A DNA stretch of 64,000 nt from Anaerohalosphaeraceae bacterium (lineage in GTDB: Bacteria; Planctomycetota; Phycisphaerae; Sedimentisphaerales; Anaerohalosphaeraceae). The notes under the pieces were generated by a model. That model had not been told where the DNA came from. It searched no databases and saw only the letters and a program-made list of their open reading frames with translations. A program made the translations under genes and the position numbers. Positions 17,307-27,284 of the stretch are shown here, one piece after another (positions within the stretch are counted from its first letter, which is position 1; the number at the start of each line of letters is the position of its first letter). The stretch spans positions 101,336-165,335 of the forward strand of contig JBBFLK010000004.1 of the NCBI GenBank assembly GCA_037479115.1, given 5' to 3'.

Positions 17307-18920
17307 ATGGCAGCCAAAAAGATAGCATACAATACGGAAGCCCGAGCGGCCATTCGCGAGGGAATTCGCAAGCTGGCCCGTGCTGTAAAGATTACGCTGG
17401 GGCCGTGCGGCCGCAACGTCATCATTGAAAAATCCTTCGGCTCTCCGACCGTAACCAAAGACGGTGTCACGGTCGCCAAAGAAATCGAACTTGAAGACGC
17501 CTATGAAAACATGGGCGCCCAGATGGTCAAGGAAGTGGCCTCCAAGACGTCCAATGTCGCCGGCGACGGAACCACCACGGCGACGATTCTGGCCGAGGCC
17601 ATTTTTGAGGAGGGACTCAAGAATATCACCGCCGGCGCCAATCCCATTCAGGTAAAGCGCGGCATCGACAAGGCCGTTGAGGCGATTGTCGAGGAACTCA
17701 AGAAGATGTCGATTCCCGTCGAGTCCAGCAAGCAGATTGAGCAGGTCGCCACCTGTTCGGCCAACCATGATGCGCAAATCGGCAAGACCCTGGCGGAGGC
17801 GATGGAAAAAGTCGGCAAGGACGGCGTGATTACCGTCGAGGAAGGCCAGTCGCTGGAGACGACGGTCGAACTGCTGGAAGGAATGCAGTTTGACAAGGGG
17901 TATCTGAGCCCGCACTTTATCACCAATCCGGAAGAGCGGACCTGCGTGCTCGAGAAGCCCTATATCCTGATTCACGAAAAGAAAATCAGCTCTGTCAAGT
18001 CGCTGGTGCCGATTCTTGAAAAGGTGGCCAAGCAGGGTCGGCCGCTGCTGATTATTGCCGAGGATGTCGAGGGCGAGGCCCTGGCGACGCTGGTGGTCAA
18101 CAAGCTGCGCGGCGTCCTGCAGGTCTGCGCGGTCAAGGCGCCCGGCTTCGGCGATCGGCGCAAGGCCATGCTGCAGGATATTGCCATCCTCACCGGTGCC
18201 ACAGCCCTGTTTGAGGATTTGGGCATCCAGCTGGAGAATGTCGAGCTCAGCCAGCTCGGCCAGGCCAAGCGCGTCACCGTGGACAAGGACACCACGACGA
18301 TTGTCGAGGGGGCCGGCAAGACCGAGGACATCAAGGGCCGCATCGAACAGATTAAGAAGGAAATCGAGGCCTCGACCAGTGAATATGATATTGAAAAGCT
18401 CCAGGAGCGGCTGGCCAAGCTGGCCGGCGGCGTTGCCCAGATTAACGTCGGGGCGGCCACCGAGGCCGAGATGAAGGAAAAGAAGGCCCGCGTGGAAGAT
18501 GCGCTCCATGCCTGCCGGGCGGCCGTCGAAGAAGGCATTCTGCCGGGCGGCGGGGTCGCGATGCTGCGGTGCCTGCCGGCGCTGGATAAGATTCAGTGCG
18601 TCGGCGACGAGTCGATCGGCGTCGATATTGTCCGCCGGGCGGTCTTTGCTCCGATTAAGCAGATTGCCTACAACGCCGGACTGGACGGCTCCATCGTGGC
18701 CCAGAAGGTTCTCGAGTCCAAGGACAAGAACTTCGGTTATGATGCCGTCCGCAAGGAGTACGGCGATATGATTAAATTCGGCGTGATTGTGCCGACCAAG
18801 GTCGAGCGCACAGCCCTGCAGAACGGGGCGTCGATTGCGTCGCTGCTGCTGACCACGGATGCGGTTGTCAGCGAAATCCCCGAAAAGAAAGAAACCCATT
18901 CGCACGGCGGCGGATATTAA
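17307..18920 (+). CDS. groEL: Chaperonin GroEL
   Basis: 537 residues, full length. ATP-binding [11 protein letters not shown] and [16 protein letters not shown], and the C-terminal [21 protein letters not shown] block are clear. The GGM-repeat tail of typical GroEL is replaced by a short His/Gly end (THSHGGGY), so the disordered tail inside the cavity is shortened. It forms the folding chamber with GroES. A strong terminator follows 14 bp after the stop. Confidence 0.95.
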   Translation: MAAKKIAYNTEARAAIREGIRKLARAVKITLGPCGRNVIIEKSFGSPTVTKDGVTVAKEIELEDAYENMGAQMVKEVASKTSNVAGDGTTTATILAEAIFEEGLKNITAGANPIQVKRGIDKAVEAIVEELKKMSIPVESSKQIEQVATCSANHDAQIGKTLAEAMEKVGKDGVITVEEGQSLETTVELLEGMQFDKGYLSPHFITNPEERTCVLEKPYILIHEKKISSVKSLVPILEKVAKQGRPLLIIAEDVEGEALATLVVNKLRGVLQVCAVKAPGFGDRRKAMLQDIAILTGATALFEDLGIQLENVELSQLGQAKRVTVDKDTTTIVEGAGKTEDIKGRIEQIKKEIEASTSEYDIEKLQERLAKLAGGVAQINVGAATEAEMKEKKARVEDALHACRAAVEEGILPGGGVAMLRCLPALDKIQCVGDESIGVDIVRRAVFAPIKQIAYNAGLDGSIVAQKVLESKDKNFGYDAVRKEYGDMIKFGVIVPTKVERTALQNGASIASLLLTTDAVVSEIPEKKETHSHGGGY

Positions 18921-18934
18921 TTCCCGAGCAACCG

Positions 18935-18964
18935 GCGGGCCCCTCTTTCGGGGCCCGCTTTTTT
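18935..18964 (+). terminator. Rho-independent terminator of groESL
   Basis: A perfect 9-bp GC stem (GCGGGCCCC, 18935-18943, and GGGGCCCGC, 18950-18958) with a 6-nt loop, followed by six T residues. Confidence 0.92.
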
Positions 18965-18977
18965 AGGGATTTTCGTC

Positions 18978-19256
18978 ATGTTTCAGTTTTTCTTTCAAAA
19001 AGACCCGTTTCGTCAGGCCGGACGGTCGCTGGCCGTCGGGGCCCTGCTGACCGGACTTTTCCTTATCGGATTCGGCCTGCTGGTGTTTATTCTGCGTGAT
19101 TTGTTTGCCTTTCTGGCGGCGGCGGTCTTTTTTGCGGCCGGCTTTTCCGCCATCGGCTATGCTGTCCGGGTGTACTGGCTGACCCGGCAGATGGACCGGG
19201 AACGACGGGCCTATCGCGAAAACGTCGAAATCCATTTCCCCGACCTCTGGCAGTAA
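18978..19256 (+). CDS. Small two-helix membrane protein of unknown function
   Basis: 92 residues with two hydrophobic segments (about 18-40 and 43-68) and a charged C-terminus (RQMDRERRAYRENVEIHFPDLWQ). No family was recognised. It follows the groEL terminator closely, so its promoter may be inside or just after that hairpin. Coding is supported by an ordered membrane topology rather than a known homologue. Confidence 0.5.
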   Translation: MFQFFFQKDPFRQAGRSLAVGALLTGLFLIGFGLLVFILRDLFAFLAAAVFFAAGFSAIGYAVRVYWLTRQMDRERRAYRENVEIHFPDLWQ

Positions 19257-19358
19257 TTCCCGCCCGCTCTTTTTTCTTCATTCGTAATTCTTTATTTTTC
19301 ATTTGCCCTTGCTTCCCGGCCGCTTTTTTAATTCTTCATTTGCCCTTGCAAGGAAGAC

Positions 19359-19385
19359 AGCCCCGGGCGACAAGCCCGGGGAAAG
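19359..19385. repeat. Hairpin repeat copy 1
   Basis: A 27-bp sequence with a perfect 8-bp stem CCCCGGGC (19361-19368) and GCCCGGGG (19374-19381) around a GACAA loop. It is identical to the copy at 19729-19755. Confidence 0.85.
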
Positions 19386-19608
19386 GGAATGGCGCTTCGT
19401 TTTCTTTCTCCCCTCCCTGGCGGGCGGGGCTATCTTTCGGCGGACAGGGTTCAGACGCCAGCGGCCAGTTGCCAGTTATCAGTTATCAGTCATCAGTTAT
19501 CAGTCATCAGAATTCGTTTGCTTTTTTTGAATCTGTGGAATCCCCGCAATCTGTGGTGAATTGTTTCGGATTTCGAATTTCGAATTTTTCCATCCGCTGG
19601 ATTCCCGC

Positions 19609-19713
19609 CTGCGCGGGAATGACGGTGGTCTGCGCGGGAATGACGGCGGTCTGCGCGGGAACGACGGCGGCCTGCGCGGGAAGGACACGGGTCTGCGCGC
19701 GAATGACGACGGC
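19609..19713. repeat. Tandem array of five 21-bp units
   Basis: Five consecutive 21-bp units start at 19609, 19630, 19651, 19672 and 19693, each beginning CTGCGCG and varying at a few positions. The unit core CTGCGCGGGAATGACGG equals the end of the REP-like hairpin just upstream (ATTCCCGCCTGCGCGGGAAT, 19601-19620), suggesting expansion from that palindrome. Confidence 0.9.
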
Positions 19714-19728
19714 TTGGGCGCGGGAAAT

Positions 19729-19755
19729 AGCCCCGGGCGACAAGCCCGGGGAAAG
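19729..19755. repeat. Hairpin repeat copy 2
   Basis: Identical 27-bp copy of 19359-19385, with stem arms at 19731-19738 and 19744-19751. Confidence 0.85.
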
Positions 19756-20193
19756 AAACGGCACGTCCCCTACCTGCTCTTTGTCCCCGTCCTTTCGGGC
19801 GGGGCTATCTCCCGAGGGACATTGTCCAGATGCCAGCGGCCAGTTGCCAGTAACCAGTTATCAGTCAGTAGTTATCCCACAAATCCATTTGCTTTTCCCT
19901 TTCGGTGCCTTTTTTCTTTCCTTTCCTAATCTGTGTCGTCCGTGAAATCTGTGGTGAAATAAAAATTGTTCTCCTTTCCCCAGTCTGTGAAATCCGCGGT
20001 GAAAAACTTGTTTCGGATTTCGAGTTTCGTGCTTCGAATTTCGGCCGCCCGGCCGTCGGCCTTTGCCAAGCCCCCTCACATCAAAAAGGAACTTGCCGAA
20101 ATCTCCGAGATTGTGCTAAACTGGCAGGCTTTCTTAGCCGTAAAAGCCAAAAGGGTAAAAAAACCGTCTATCCAGCAACGGAAAGGTAGTGGT

Positions 20194-21321
20194 ATGAAAA
20201 GAGGACTCTTTGGATTCTTTTTTATTCTTATTCCCGGAATTGCGTTAATTTTCGGCTGCAACGAAAGCATGGCCGGCCAGGCCGATGTCGGCAAGACCTC
20301 CTTAAAACAGGAAACACCCGCCGCAGCCCCCAGTCCGGGGCCTGCACCGGCCGGACCCGCTAAGCCCGCCGAAACCAAAGAACCCAAGAAAGAAGACAAA
20401 AAATCCATCGACGGTCCCAAAATCCTCGTCACCAAAGAATTCCACGATTTCGGCGATATCGGACCGGGCACCTATCACAGCTGCACGTTTACCTTTAAGA
20501 ATATCGGGAACAAAACATTAAAGATTGACCATGTCCAGAGCACTTGCGGATGCAGCGTCCCCCAGCTGGAAAAGAAAGATTATGAACCCGGAGAGTCCGG
20601 TACTATTGAAGTCAGATTTCACGCTCCCACCACCAGCGGAGAAACCAAAAAACAGATGTACATTGTCAGCAATGACCCATCCAATCCGCGGGCTCAGCTG
20701 GAGGTCCGTGCAGTCGTCGATGTAAAAGTCCAGACCGAGCCGACCGAGGTCTCGCTGGTGCTCAACAAGCCCAACGCCGGGCTGGGACCCATCCAGATTA
20801 AAAGCACGGACGGCAAACCCTTCCGTATTACCAAATTTAGTTCTATGGCGGACGCCATCACCTGTGTGTTCGACCCGAATGCCGCCGCAACAGAATTCAC
20901 GCTGACTCCCCAGGTGGATATGGATCTCTTGTCCAAAAACCCAACCGGCGTAATGACCATCGAGGTGGACCACCCGCAGGGCGGCATCCAGATGGTCCGA
21001 TATAATGCCCTTCCGCGATATGAAATCAACCGGCCCCGGATAATCCTCCAGAACGTCAAGCCCGGCCAGAAAGAGCAAAAAGAGGTCGTCATTACCAGCC
21101 ATTACGGAGAGTCGCTGAAGATTGCCAGCTCCTCGTCCCGCGCCGGCTTAATGAAAATCGTCAAGCAGGAAGTCAAAGACAACGCACTGACCCTGACGAT
21201 AGAAATCACAGCGCCGGAAAAAGAAGCGGCCAATCGTCGATACTTCTCCGATGAACTGATGATTCGATTCGACAATTCCGCGGAAGTGGAGGTCCGAATC
21301 AGCGGCTGGTTTGCGAATTAG
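20194..21321 (+). CDS. DUF1573-domain lipoprotein
   Basis: 375 residues. ATG 20194 gives a lipoprotein signal ending LIFGC (Cys about residue 20), then a Pro/Ala/Lys-rich linker (to ~75) and a DUF1573 Ig-like domain: FHDFGDIGPGTYHSCTFTFKNIGNKTLKIDHVQSTCGCSVP with the characteristic CGC. A second beta-rich region fills residues ~190-375. Function of the family is unclear. It lies 136 bp before the secretion cluster and may be its first gene or only a neighbour. Confidence 0.75.
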   Translation: MKRGLFGFFFILIPGIALIFGCNESMAGQADVGKTSLKQETPAAAPSPGPAPAGPAKPAETKEPKKEDKKSIDGPKILVTKEFHDFGDIGPGTYHSCTFTFKNIGNKTLKIDHVQSTCGCSVPQLEKKDYEPGESGTIEVRFHAPTTSGETKKQMYIVSNDPSNPRAQLEVRAVVDVKVQTEPTEVSLVLNKPNAGLGPIQIKSTDGKPFRITKFSSMADAITCVFDPNAAATEFTLTPQVDMDLLSKNPTGVMTIEVDHPQGGIQMVRYNALPRYEINRPRIILQNVKPGQKEQKEVVITSHYGESLKIASSSSRAGLMKIVKQEVKDNALTLTIEITAPEKEAANRRYFSDELMIRFDNSAEVEVRISGWFAN

Positions 21322-21457
21322 GGACCTTTTTTGGCCTGTATCCTCCACAAGAGGCGGCAGAACCTCCGCAATGGGAACCGCCGGCGGGATTATTTGTCTA
21401 ACACAGCAGGACATGAAAACAGGACTACCATTTTAGGCAGGGAAAAGACGGCCGACT

Positions 21458-22525
21458 ATGCTCAAAGCTCTTCGAATCGCCAGTCTTGCGGCTGTGATAG
21501 GCGCCGTCGTCGTTCTGGCGGCGGTAGCTGTACTGGGCTTTCGCGGCGATCCGGAAATCGAGGCCTTTTTGGCCCAGGAAGGGGTGGTTGAGCAGTTCCG
21601 CAAAAAAAGCCAGACCGTCCCAGCCGCCAAACCCGATGCCGTTTCCCCGCTGGAGCAGGCCGCCAAGGCCTTTGCCCTGCGGATAGACCCGCCTCCTCCT
21701 CCGCCGCCGCCCAAGCCGGTTGAACCGCCCAAGCCCCCGGAGGTCAAACCGCCGGTCGTCCAGCCGCCCAGACCGCCGGAAAACAGACAGCCGACCCTAA
21801 CGGCCAAGTTTACCCTGATTGCCACGGCCCGTTATACGGACCAACCGGAAAAGTCGATGGCCTTGCTTCAGAATGTCCAGAATGAATACAAATGGTATCG
21901 GCAGGGCGACCAGGTCGGCCATCTGGTTATTCACGAAATCAAAGACGGCTCGATTGTGCTCTATCAGGGCGACAAGTTTAACTCTGAACTGTTCATGCCG
22001 GCCCCGCCGCCGACAAAATCTCTCCTGAAGTCCGACGGGGCAGTTGCTTCCGCGGCTCCGAGAGGGCCTTCCTCCGTTTCCGTCTCCGGCATTGCTCCGG
22101 AATCGAACGAAGAGATACAGGCCGGCACGCTCGGTCCATCCGCCGACGGACAGCCTGACATATCGAGAGCAGCTTCGTCCCGGCCTCCTCGGCCCCAGCC
22201 GGCTGCCTCTCCGCCGCGGATTGCGACGACAATCCCAATGCAGGAAGAAGTGCCCACACTCGAGATAGACCCCCAAGAACAGATTCGCTCCATCGAAGAA
22301 AGCATAGCTGCTATTGAAAATATTATGAGACAGACTGCTCCTCAGGAGGGACAATCAGAAGAAGAACGTCAGGCCGAACAGCAGGCCTGGCAGGAACTTC
22401 TGAAGGTGCTGGCCAAAGAAAAAGAAACGCTGCTTCAGGCCGCCTCAGACGGGGAGCCGTCCGCAGAGAAAAAAACCGACTCTTCCTCGGCAAAAGAGGC
22501 GGACGCATCCCGGAAAACTCAATAA
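21458..22525 (+). CDS. GspC-like type II secretion protein
   Basis: 355 residues. N-terminal membrane helix (residues 7-28), a Pro-rich linker with a run of eight prolines (~77-84) and then a compact beta domain LIATARYTDQPEKSMALLQNV, EYKWYRQGDQVGHLVIHEIKDGSIVLYQGDKF, which matches the GspC homology-region pattern. The long C-terminal part is disordered and ends in a Glu-rich helix. In type II systems GspC links the inner-membrane platform to the secretin; its place before gspD fits. No PDZ domain is seen. Confidence 0.6.
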   Translation: MLKALRIASLAAVIGAVVVLAAVAVLGFRGDPEIEAFLAQEGVVEQFRKKSQTVPAAKPDAVSPLEQAAKAFALRIDPPPPPPPPKPVEPPKPPEVKPPVVQPPRPPENRQPTLTAKFTLIATARYTDQPEKSMALLQNVQNEYKWYRQGDQVGHLVIHEIKDGSIVLYQGDKFNSELFMPAPPPTKSLLKSDGAVASAAPRGPSSVSVSGIAPESNEEIQAGTLGPSADGQPDISRAASSRPPRPQPAASPPRIATTIPMQEEVPTLEIDPQEQIRSIEESIAAIENIMRQTAPQEGQSEEERQAEQQAWQELLKVLAKEKETLLQAASDGEPSAEKKTDSSSAKEADASRKTQ

Positions 22526-22772
22526 TCTGTGGAATGAACCCCTTTTTTGTCCGATAGATTTTCAACGAACGTTTTTCCCGTCTTTTCAGGGAACCAGTTC
22601 ACAAGCCGATGGTCTGAATAAGAGAGAGATTTTTTGTCGGCAGAAACGCCCGGAAAAGTAGTACGGAAAGACCTTTATAACCGATAAATAAAGGATAGTT
22701 TTTGGAAAGGCGGCGCCAAGAACGTACGACCTTTCCCCTGGAGTATTTTACGGCAACAGATTGGAGCAGGAT

Positions 22773-25700
22773 ATGCACTCGAACGGACACGGCTGCCCGC
22801 GGAATCGAAGAAGAATGCGAGTGTTGTTCAGTTTCTTGGCTGTCTGGTTTGTCCTGTATGAACCGGCCCATTCGGCAACGAGGACCTCGGCGCCGAGTGC
22901 GGAGCGCAGCCGTCTGTATCGACTGAATCATCGTCCGGCGGAGGAAATGAAGGCCGTCCTGCTCCATCTGGGCATCGGACGCCGGGTGGACGCCCTTTCA
23001 GAAAAGATTCTGATTGTCACCAGCAGTCAGCCGGAGGATTTGATTCGGGCCTCCAGTGTCCTTCAGATGCTTGACCAGCCGACCGTGCGGGGGCTCAAGC
23101 AATGGCAGCCGTCGGAGGTCGGACTGCCCGGTACGGAGTACCTGTTTGGGGAACTGAAACTCTCGGAGCTCCAGGGGGGTACGCTGCTGGACCCGCCGCC
23201 GGGCACTATGGACAATGCCCTGCTTCTGGATGAGCATCAGGGAGGGCTGCTCGCCATCGGAAATGAAACGATGCTGAATCGGCTGGACCAGATTATCAGT
23301 CAGTGGACAGCCAAGCGGCAGCCGAAGCCCGTTGCGGTGCCGGCGGAACCGTCGCCCGCTCCTTCAGCCCAGCCGCAGCCGGTCCAGCCGTCCGAGCCGC
23401 AAAAAGAACCCAATTTGCCTTCGGCCGAGACGACCGCCGCGGCTCTGCCGGTTACCCCTGCAGAACCGTCCGCACCAACGGAGCGACCTTCAGAAATCCC
23501 GGAGCCGGAACCGTCCCCCCAGCCGCAGGATGAAGACTTTTTCAGTCAGGAACTGATGAAGGCGCTGGCGGCGGCTCAGGAAAAAGCCGAACAGCTCCAG
23601 AAAGAAATTGAACTCGAAAAGCAGAACGCGGAGGAGGAAGAAGATGCGGCCTTCCTGGAGGTGATTGAAGCCCTGCGGCGACGGGCGACGGGAGAAGAAG
23701 CCGCTGCCGAACCAAAAACCGAACCCATTCCGGGCTCTCTGCTGGCCCGTCTGGAGGAGCAGCTGGCTCGACAGGAGCAGCAGATTGCCGAGCTGAAGGC
23801 GCTGCTGGCCGAGCGAACCGCCCCCAAAGACTCTAAAATCCGTACGGCCCCCGGTCTTCCCGAACCGGTTATCCCGGAAGGAGAGAAGGAACTGGAGCTG
23901 ACCATCACCCTGCCGGAAAAGGTGGAAATCACACAGCTGATTGAACTGGTCGGCAAGCAGCTGGGGCTGAACTATATGTACGACCCGACGCAGGTGCGCG
24001 GGGACGTGACCCTGAAGATTCACGACGGACGAATCAAAGTCAAAGACACCTATGCCCTGCTCGAATCCGTGATGCGGTTCCGCGGTTTTGTGATGACGCG
24101 CCGCGGCAATCTGGTGACGATTGTGCCGGCCGGCCAGATTCGTCAGGCCGACCCGGCGATTGTCTCGCCGGATGAGCCGATTGCACCGGGGGATGTCATC
24201 GTCAGCAGCGTCTTTCCGCTCAAACACATCTCGCCGGCAGCAGCCCAGAAAATGCTCACAGACCTGCAGCTGGGAACCTCCTTTGTGCCGGTCAACGAAA
24301 CAAACACGCTGATTGTAACGGACTATTCCTACCGAATGGACCGCATCAATCAGGTGATTTCCCTGGTGGACGTGGCGGGAGAGCCGAAACGCTTTGCCTT
24401 TCGGCAGCTGCAGTACACCTCCGCGGCGGACATTCTGAACAAACTGCGGACCCTGACGGCCCAAATGAGCGGGATTTCCGTCGTATCCTCGGCCGGCACG
24501 GAGGATGCCGCCGCCCGTGCGCAGGCCCCGGTGGTGCAGCGGGACGCCCAGGGCCGAGTCATCGCACCGCGCCCGCCGCAGACGCCGCAGCCGACTCCGG
24601 CTCCCGCTCCCTCCGCTCCCGCGCAGGAAACGGTCTTTCTGGACACGGACGAGCGAACCAACCGAATCCTGATGATCGGCTATCAGACCCAGATTAACAC
24701 CATCCAGGAGCTGATTAATACACTGGATGTCCCCAAATACTACCTGCGGTACATCAAAGAATATCCGATTCGGTATGTCGAAGCCACCGAGGTCATTGCC
24801 GCATTGAATGAGCTGGGGCTGGCCAGCGTGAGCGTCAGCGGCCAGACGACCGCTCGGCAGACGGCCGCCGCCCGAACCCAGGCCATGCGGGCGGTTCAGC
24901 CCGGCCAGCCCGGCCAGGTGGTTCAGCCGGGCGTCGTCCAGCCGATGCAGACAGCTCCGACCGCCGGCGAAGACCAGCCCTATATCTCCGTGCGGCCCAA
25001 CACCAACTCGCTGCTGGTAAACGCTACCAAAGACCAGCATGAGGCCATTGAACTGGTGATTTCTCATGTGGATGTCAAGCAGAAGGACCAGCGGACGATT
25101 CAGGAATACGAGATTCAGAATGTCGATGCCCTGTCCGTTGTCAAGACGCTGGAGGATTTGGGAATTATCGCGCCGCTCAAAAGCCAGACGGGCCAAACCC
25201 AGGGCCGCAGCGCCGCCGGTACACGCCAGCCCGCCGGACAAACAATGCAGCCCGGCCAGCCGGAAATGCCGATGCCCCTGGCCCTGCCGACCCTCGAAGG
25301 CGAAACCGTCACGGAGCTGACGGCCGCTCAGCCGCAGATTGCGGTTCTCGAATCAACCAACTCGCTGCTGGTGCACGCCACCCCGCGACAGCACGAGGCC
25401 ATCTCGCTGGTCATCGCCCACGTGGACCGCACGCTCGAGCGGATTTCCACCCCGTATGTGGTCTATCCGCTGGAAAATCAGGACCCCGAGGAGCTGGCCG
25501 GGGTTCTCAATGAGCTGATTCAGGAAACCATGCAGCAGCAGGCCCAGAAGTCCTCGCCGGATGCCAAGATTCAGACCGCCCCGACGGCGGCTCTGCCGCT
25601 GCCCGCCAAGGAAGAAGAACGCATCCGCATCATTGCGGACCCAAAGACCTATTCGCTGATTGTCTATGCAAACAAGAAGAACCAGCAGTGGATTGGCGAC

Positions 25701-26681
25701 CTGATTCGCGAACTGGACCAGTACCGCCCGCAGGTCCTGCTGGACTGCACACTCGTGGAGATTACCAAAGACGATTCCTTCAAATATGAACTGGAGATTA
25801 TCTCCAAGACCTACGATGATCTGGCTTTGAGAGCAGGCCCTTCTTCGATAAGCACAATCGGCGGAAACTTCAGCCCCGGCCGGTATGCCCAGGGGCATTC
25901 GAAAAGCGGTTCTTTCCTCGGATTCTACAACAGTGATATGATTCAGGCCCTTCTGGACACCGTCCAGACAAAAAAATACGGCCGAATCATGGCCAAGCCC
26001 AAAATTCTGGTTAACGACAATCAGGAAGGAGAAATCAAGTCGTCCACCACCACAGCTGTGCCGCAGGAAAAAACCAACGTCCAGCTGCCGGCCACCGGAG
26101 GCACGCCGGTCACAACCACGGATGTATCGTTCACAGATTATACCGCCGGGGTTACCCTGAAAATTAAACCCCATATCAGCAAAGGGGATATGCTGCGGCT
26201 GGAGATTACCCTGAACCGGACCGACTTTACGACGCGTCAGGATGTTCAGCTGCCCAGCGGGAAGGTGCCCGTTCCGCCGGACCGCCTTTCCACGGACATC
26301 ACAACGGTTTCAACGGTTCCGGACGGCTCCACGATTATCCTGGGCGGACTGGAAACCATCAACCAGTCCAAAACACACAGCAAGGTGCCGCTGATCGGGG
26401 ACCTGCCGCTGGTGGGCGGATTGTTCCGAGGTGTCAACAACACCGACAAAGAAGGCAAACTGTATATCTTTGTGAGAGCCAACATCATTCGGCCCGGCGA
26501 CCGCGGCGGGATGGATGATATGCGCCGGCTTTCCGGACGGAATCGGCGGGCGTTTGAAGAAGAAGAACGGCGGTTCCAGCGAACGGAAGACTGGCCGGGC
26601 ATCAAACCCAAGCCGATGAGACCGGAACAGGTGCTCGAAGAGGATGAAGTGACAGCCAGCGAGGAAGAGCATTTGTATTAA
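22773..26681 (+). CDS. gspD: Very large type II secretion secretin (GspD)
   Basis: About 1302 residues, roughly twice the usual secretin. ATG 22773 has GGAG and AGG just upstream; the hydrophobic signal is at ~20-33. A first secretin_N-like repeat (~47-105) is followed by a Pro-rich and Glu-rich coiled-coil region (~180-350), an STN/N0-type domain (~374-452), five further N-domain repeats (~475-540, 543-660, 656-768, 774-890, 894-990) with low-complexity inserts, and the secretin barrel (~990-1240) with the gate signature GSTIILGGLE and VPLIGDLPLVGGLFR. It forms the outer-membrane channel of the system. Confidence 0.92.
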   Translation: MHSNGHGCPRNRRRMRVLFSFLAVWFVLYEPAHSATRTSAPSAERSRLYRLNHRPAEEMKAVLLHLGIGRRVDALSEKILIVTSSQPEDLIRASSVLQMLDQPTVRGLKQWQPSEVGLPGTEYLFGELKLSELQGGTLLDPPPGTMDNALLLDEHQGGLLAIGNETMLNRLDQIISQWTAKRQPKPVAVPAEPSPAPSAQPQPVQPSEPQKEPNLPSAETTAAALPVTPAEPSAPTERPSEIPEPEPSPQPQDEDFFSQELMKALAAAQEKAEQLQKEIELEKQNAEEEEDAAFLEVIEALRRRATGEEAAAEPKTEPIPGSLLARLEEQLARQEQQIAELKALLAERTAPKDSKIRTAPGLPEPVIPEGEKELELTITLPEKVEITQLIELVGKQLGLNYMYDPTQVRGDVTLKIHDGRIKVKDTYALLESVMRFRGFVMTRRGNLVTIVPAGQIRQADPAIVSPDEPIAPGDVIVSSVFPLKHISPAAAQKMLTDLQLGTSFVPVNETNTLIVTDYSYRMDRINQVISLVDVAGEPKRFAFRQLQYTSAADILNKLRTLTAQMSGISVVSSAGTEDAAARAQAPVVQRDAQGRVIAPRPPQTPQPTPAPAPSAPAQETVFLDTDERTNRILMIGYQTQINTIQELINTLDVPKYYLRYIKEYPIRYVEATEVIAALNELGLASVSVSGQTTARQTAAARTQAMRAVQPGQPGQVVQPGVVQPMQTAPTAGEDQPYISVRPNTNSLLVNATKDQHEAIELVISHVDVKQKDQRTIQEYEIQNVDALSVVKTLEDLGIIAPLKSQTGQTQGRSAAGTRQPAGQTMQPGQPEMPMPLALPTLEGETVTELTAAQPQIAVLESTNSLLVHATPRQHEAISLVIAHVDRTLERISTPYVVYPLENQDPEELAGVLNELIQETMQQQAQKSSPDAKIQTAPTAALPLPAKEEERIRIIADPKTYSLIVYANKKNQQWIGDLIRELDQYRPQVLLDCTLVEITKDDSFKYELEIISKTYDDLALRAGPSSISTIGGNFSPGRYAQGHSKSGSFLGFYNSDMIQALLDTVQTKKYGRIMAKPKILVNDNQEGEIKSSTTTAVPQEKTNVQLPATGGTPVTTTDVSFTDYTAGVTLKIKPHISKGDMLRLEITLNRTDFTTRQDVQLPSGKVPVPPDRLSTDITTVSTVPDGSTIILGGLETINQSKTHSKVPLIGDLPLVGGLFRGVNNTDKEGKLYIFVRANIIRPGDRGGMDDMRRLSGRNRRAFEEEERRFQRTEDWPGIKPKPMRPEQVLEEDEVTASEEEHLY

Positions 26682-26772
26682 ACCGGCAGGGAAAGGCCGG
26701 GCCGGAGAACAGGAATGGATTCCCGCCTTTCTCCTTCGCTGAGGTTTCGAAGGATAGGTCGCGGGGACGGGA

Positions 26773-26827
26773 GGAATGGATTCCCGCCCCCGTCTGTACG
26801 AGGGCAGGCCCTGCGCGGGAATGACAG
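26773..26827. repeat. REP-like palindromic repeat copy A (55 bp)
   Basis: Begins GGAATGGATTCCCGC and ends GCGCGGGAATGACAG; arms ATTCCCGC and GCGGGAAT are inverted. It is identical over all 55 bp to 27599-27653. Confidence 0.9.
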
Positions 26828-27238
26828 AAGCGACAGGAAGGACAGAGAAACAGCGGGAAGGACAGGGGCAGCGGGAAGGACAGGGAAACAGCGGGAAGGA
26901 TAGGGAAACAGCGGAAAGGACAGAGACGGCGGGAACGGCAGAGACAACGCGAAGCAAAGATGGCGAGAAGAACTAAGATTGCGGGAAAGACAGAGAGGTG
27001 CGGGAAGGACTGAGACGCGGGAAGGACTGAGGCAATGGGAAGAACGGGAAAACACAGGGACAGAAGCATAAGGACGGATGGAAGCACAAGGATAGAAAAA
27101 TGCAGGGATGATAAGACATAGGGAATCAAAAAATATTGGGTATGACAGCAAAGATGCAGAAGGACAACAAAAACGCAGGCAGGAGAAGAGATTGACTGAA
27201 AGGGGAGAAAAGATTGACTGAAAGGAATGACAAGACAA

Positions 27239-27262
27239 GGGAAGGACAGCAAGGTGCGGGAA
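27239..27262. repeat. 24-bp direct repeat, copy 1
   Basis: A 24-bp sequence starting GGGAAGGACAGC, identical to 27719-27742. The two copies flank the GIY-YIG unit on both sides. Confidence 0.85.
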
Positions 27263-27284
27263 CGGCAACAGGGGCGAGTCAACC

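Larger units (their letters stand above)
19257..20193. repeat. Gene-free repeat island with duplicated hairpin module
   Basis: About 940 bp with no credible gene. It contains two copies of a module made of a GC hairpin (19359-19385 and 19729-19755), a GGCGGGGCTATCT stretch and a run of CAGTTATCAGT-like repeats (about 19468-19509 and 19838-19875). Between them lies the 21-bp tandem array, and stretches such as ATTTCGAATTTCGAATTT recur near 19570 and 20015. Ends resemble degenerate intergenic repeat families. Confidence 0.75.

Noticed and set aside
16986..18905. 639-residue minus-strand ORF opposite groEL
   Set aside because: Fully antisense to a clear GroEL/GroES reading frame; composition is a shadow of codon bias, with no motif or ribosome site.
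19609..19713. Possible CRISPR array
   Set aside because: Units are contiguous 21-bp tandem copies without unique spacers, and no cas gene is near.
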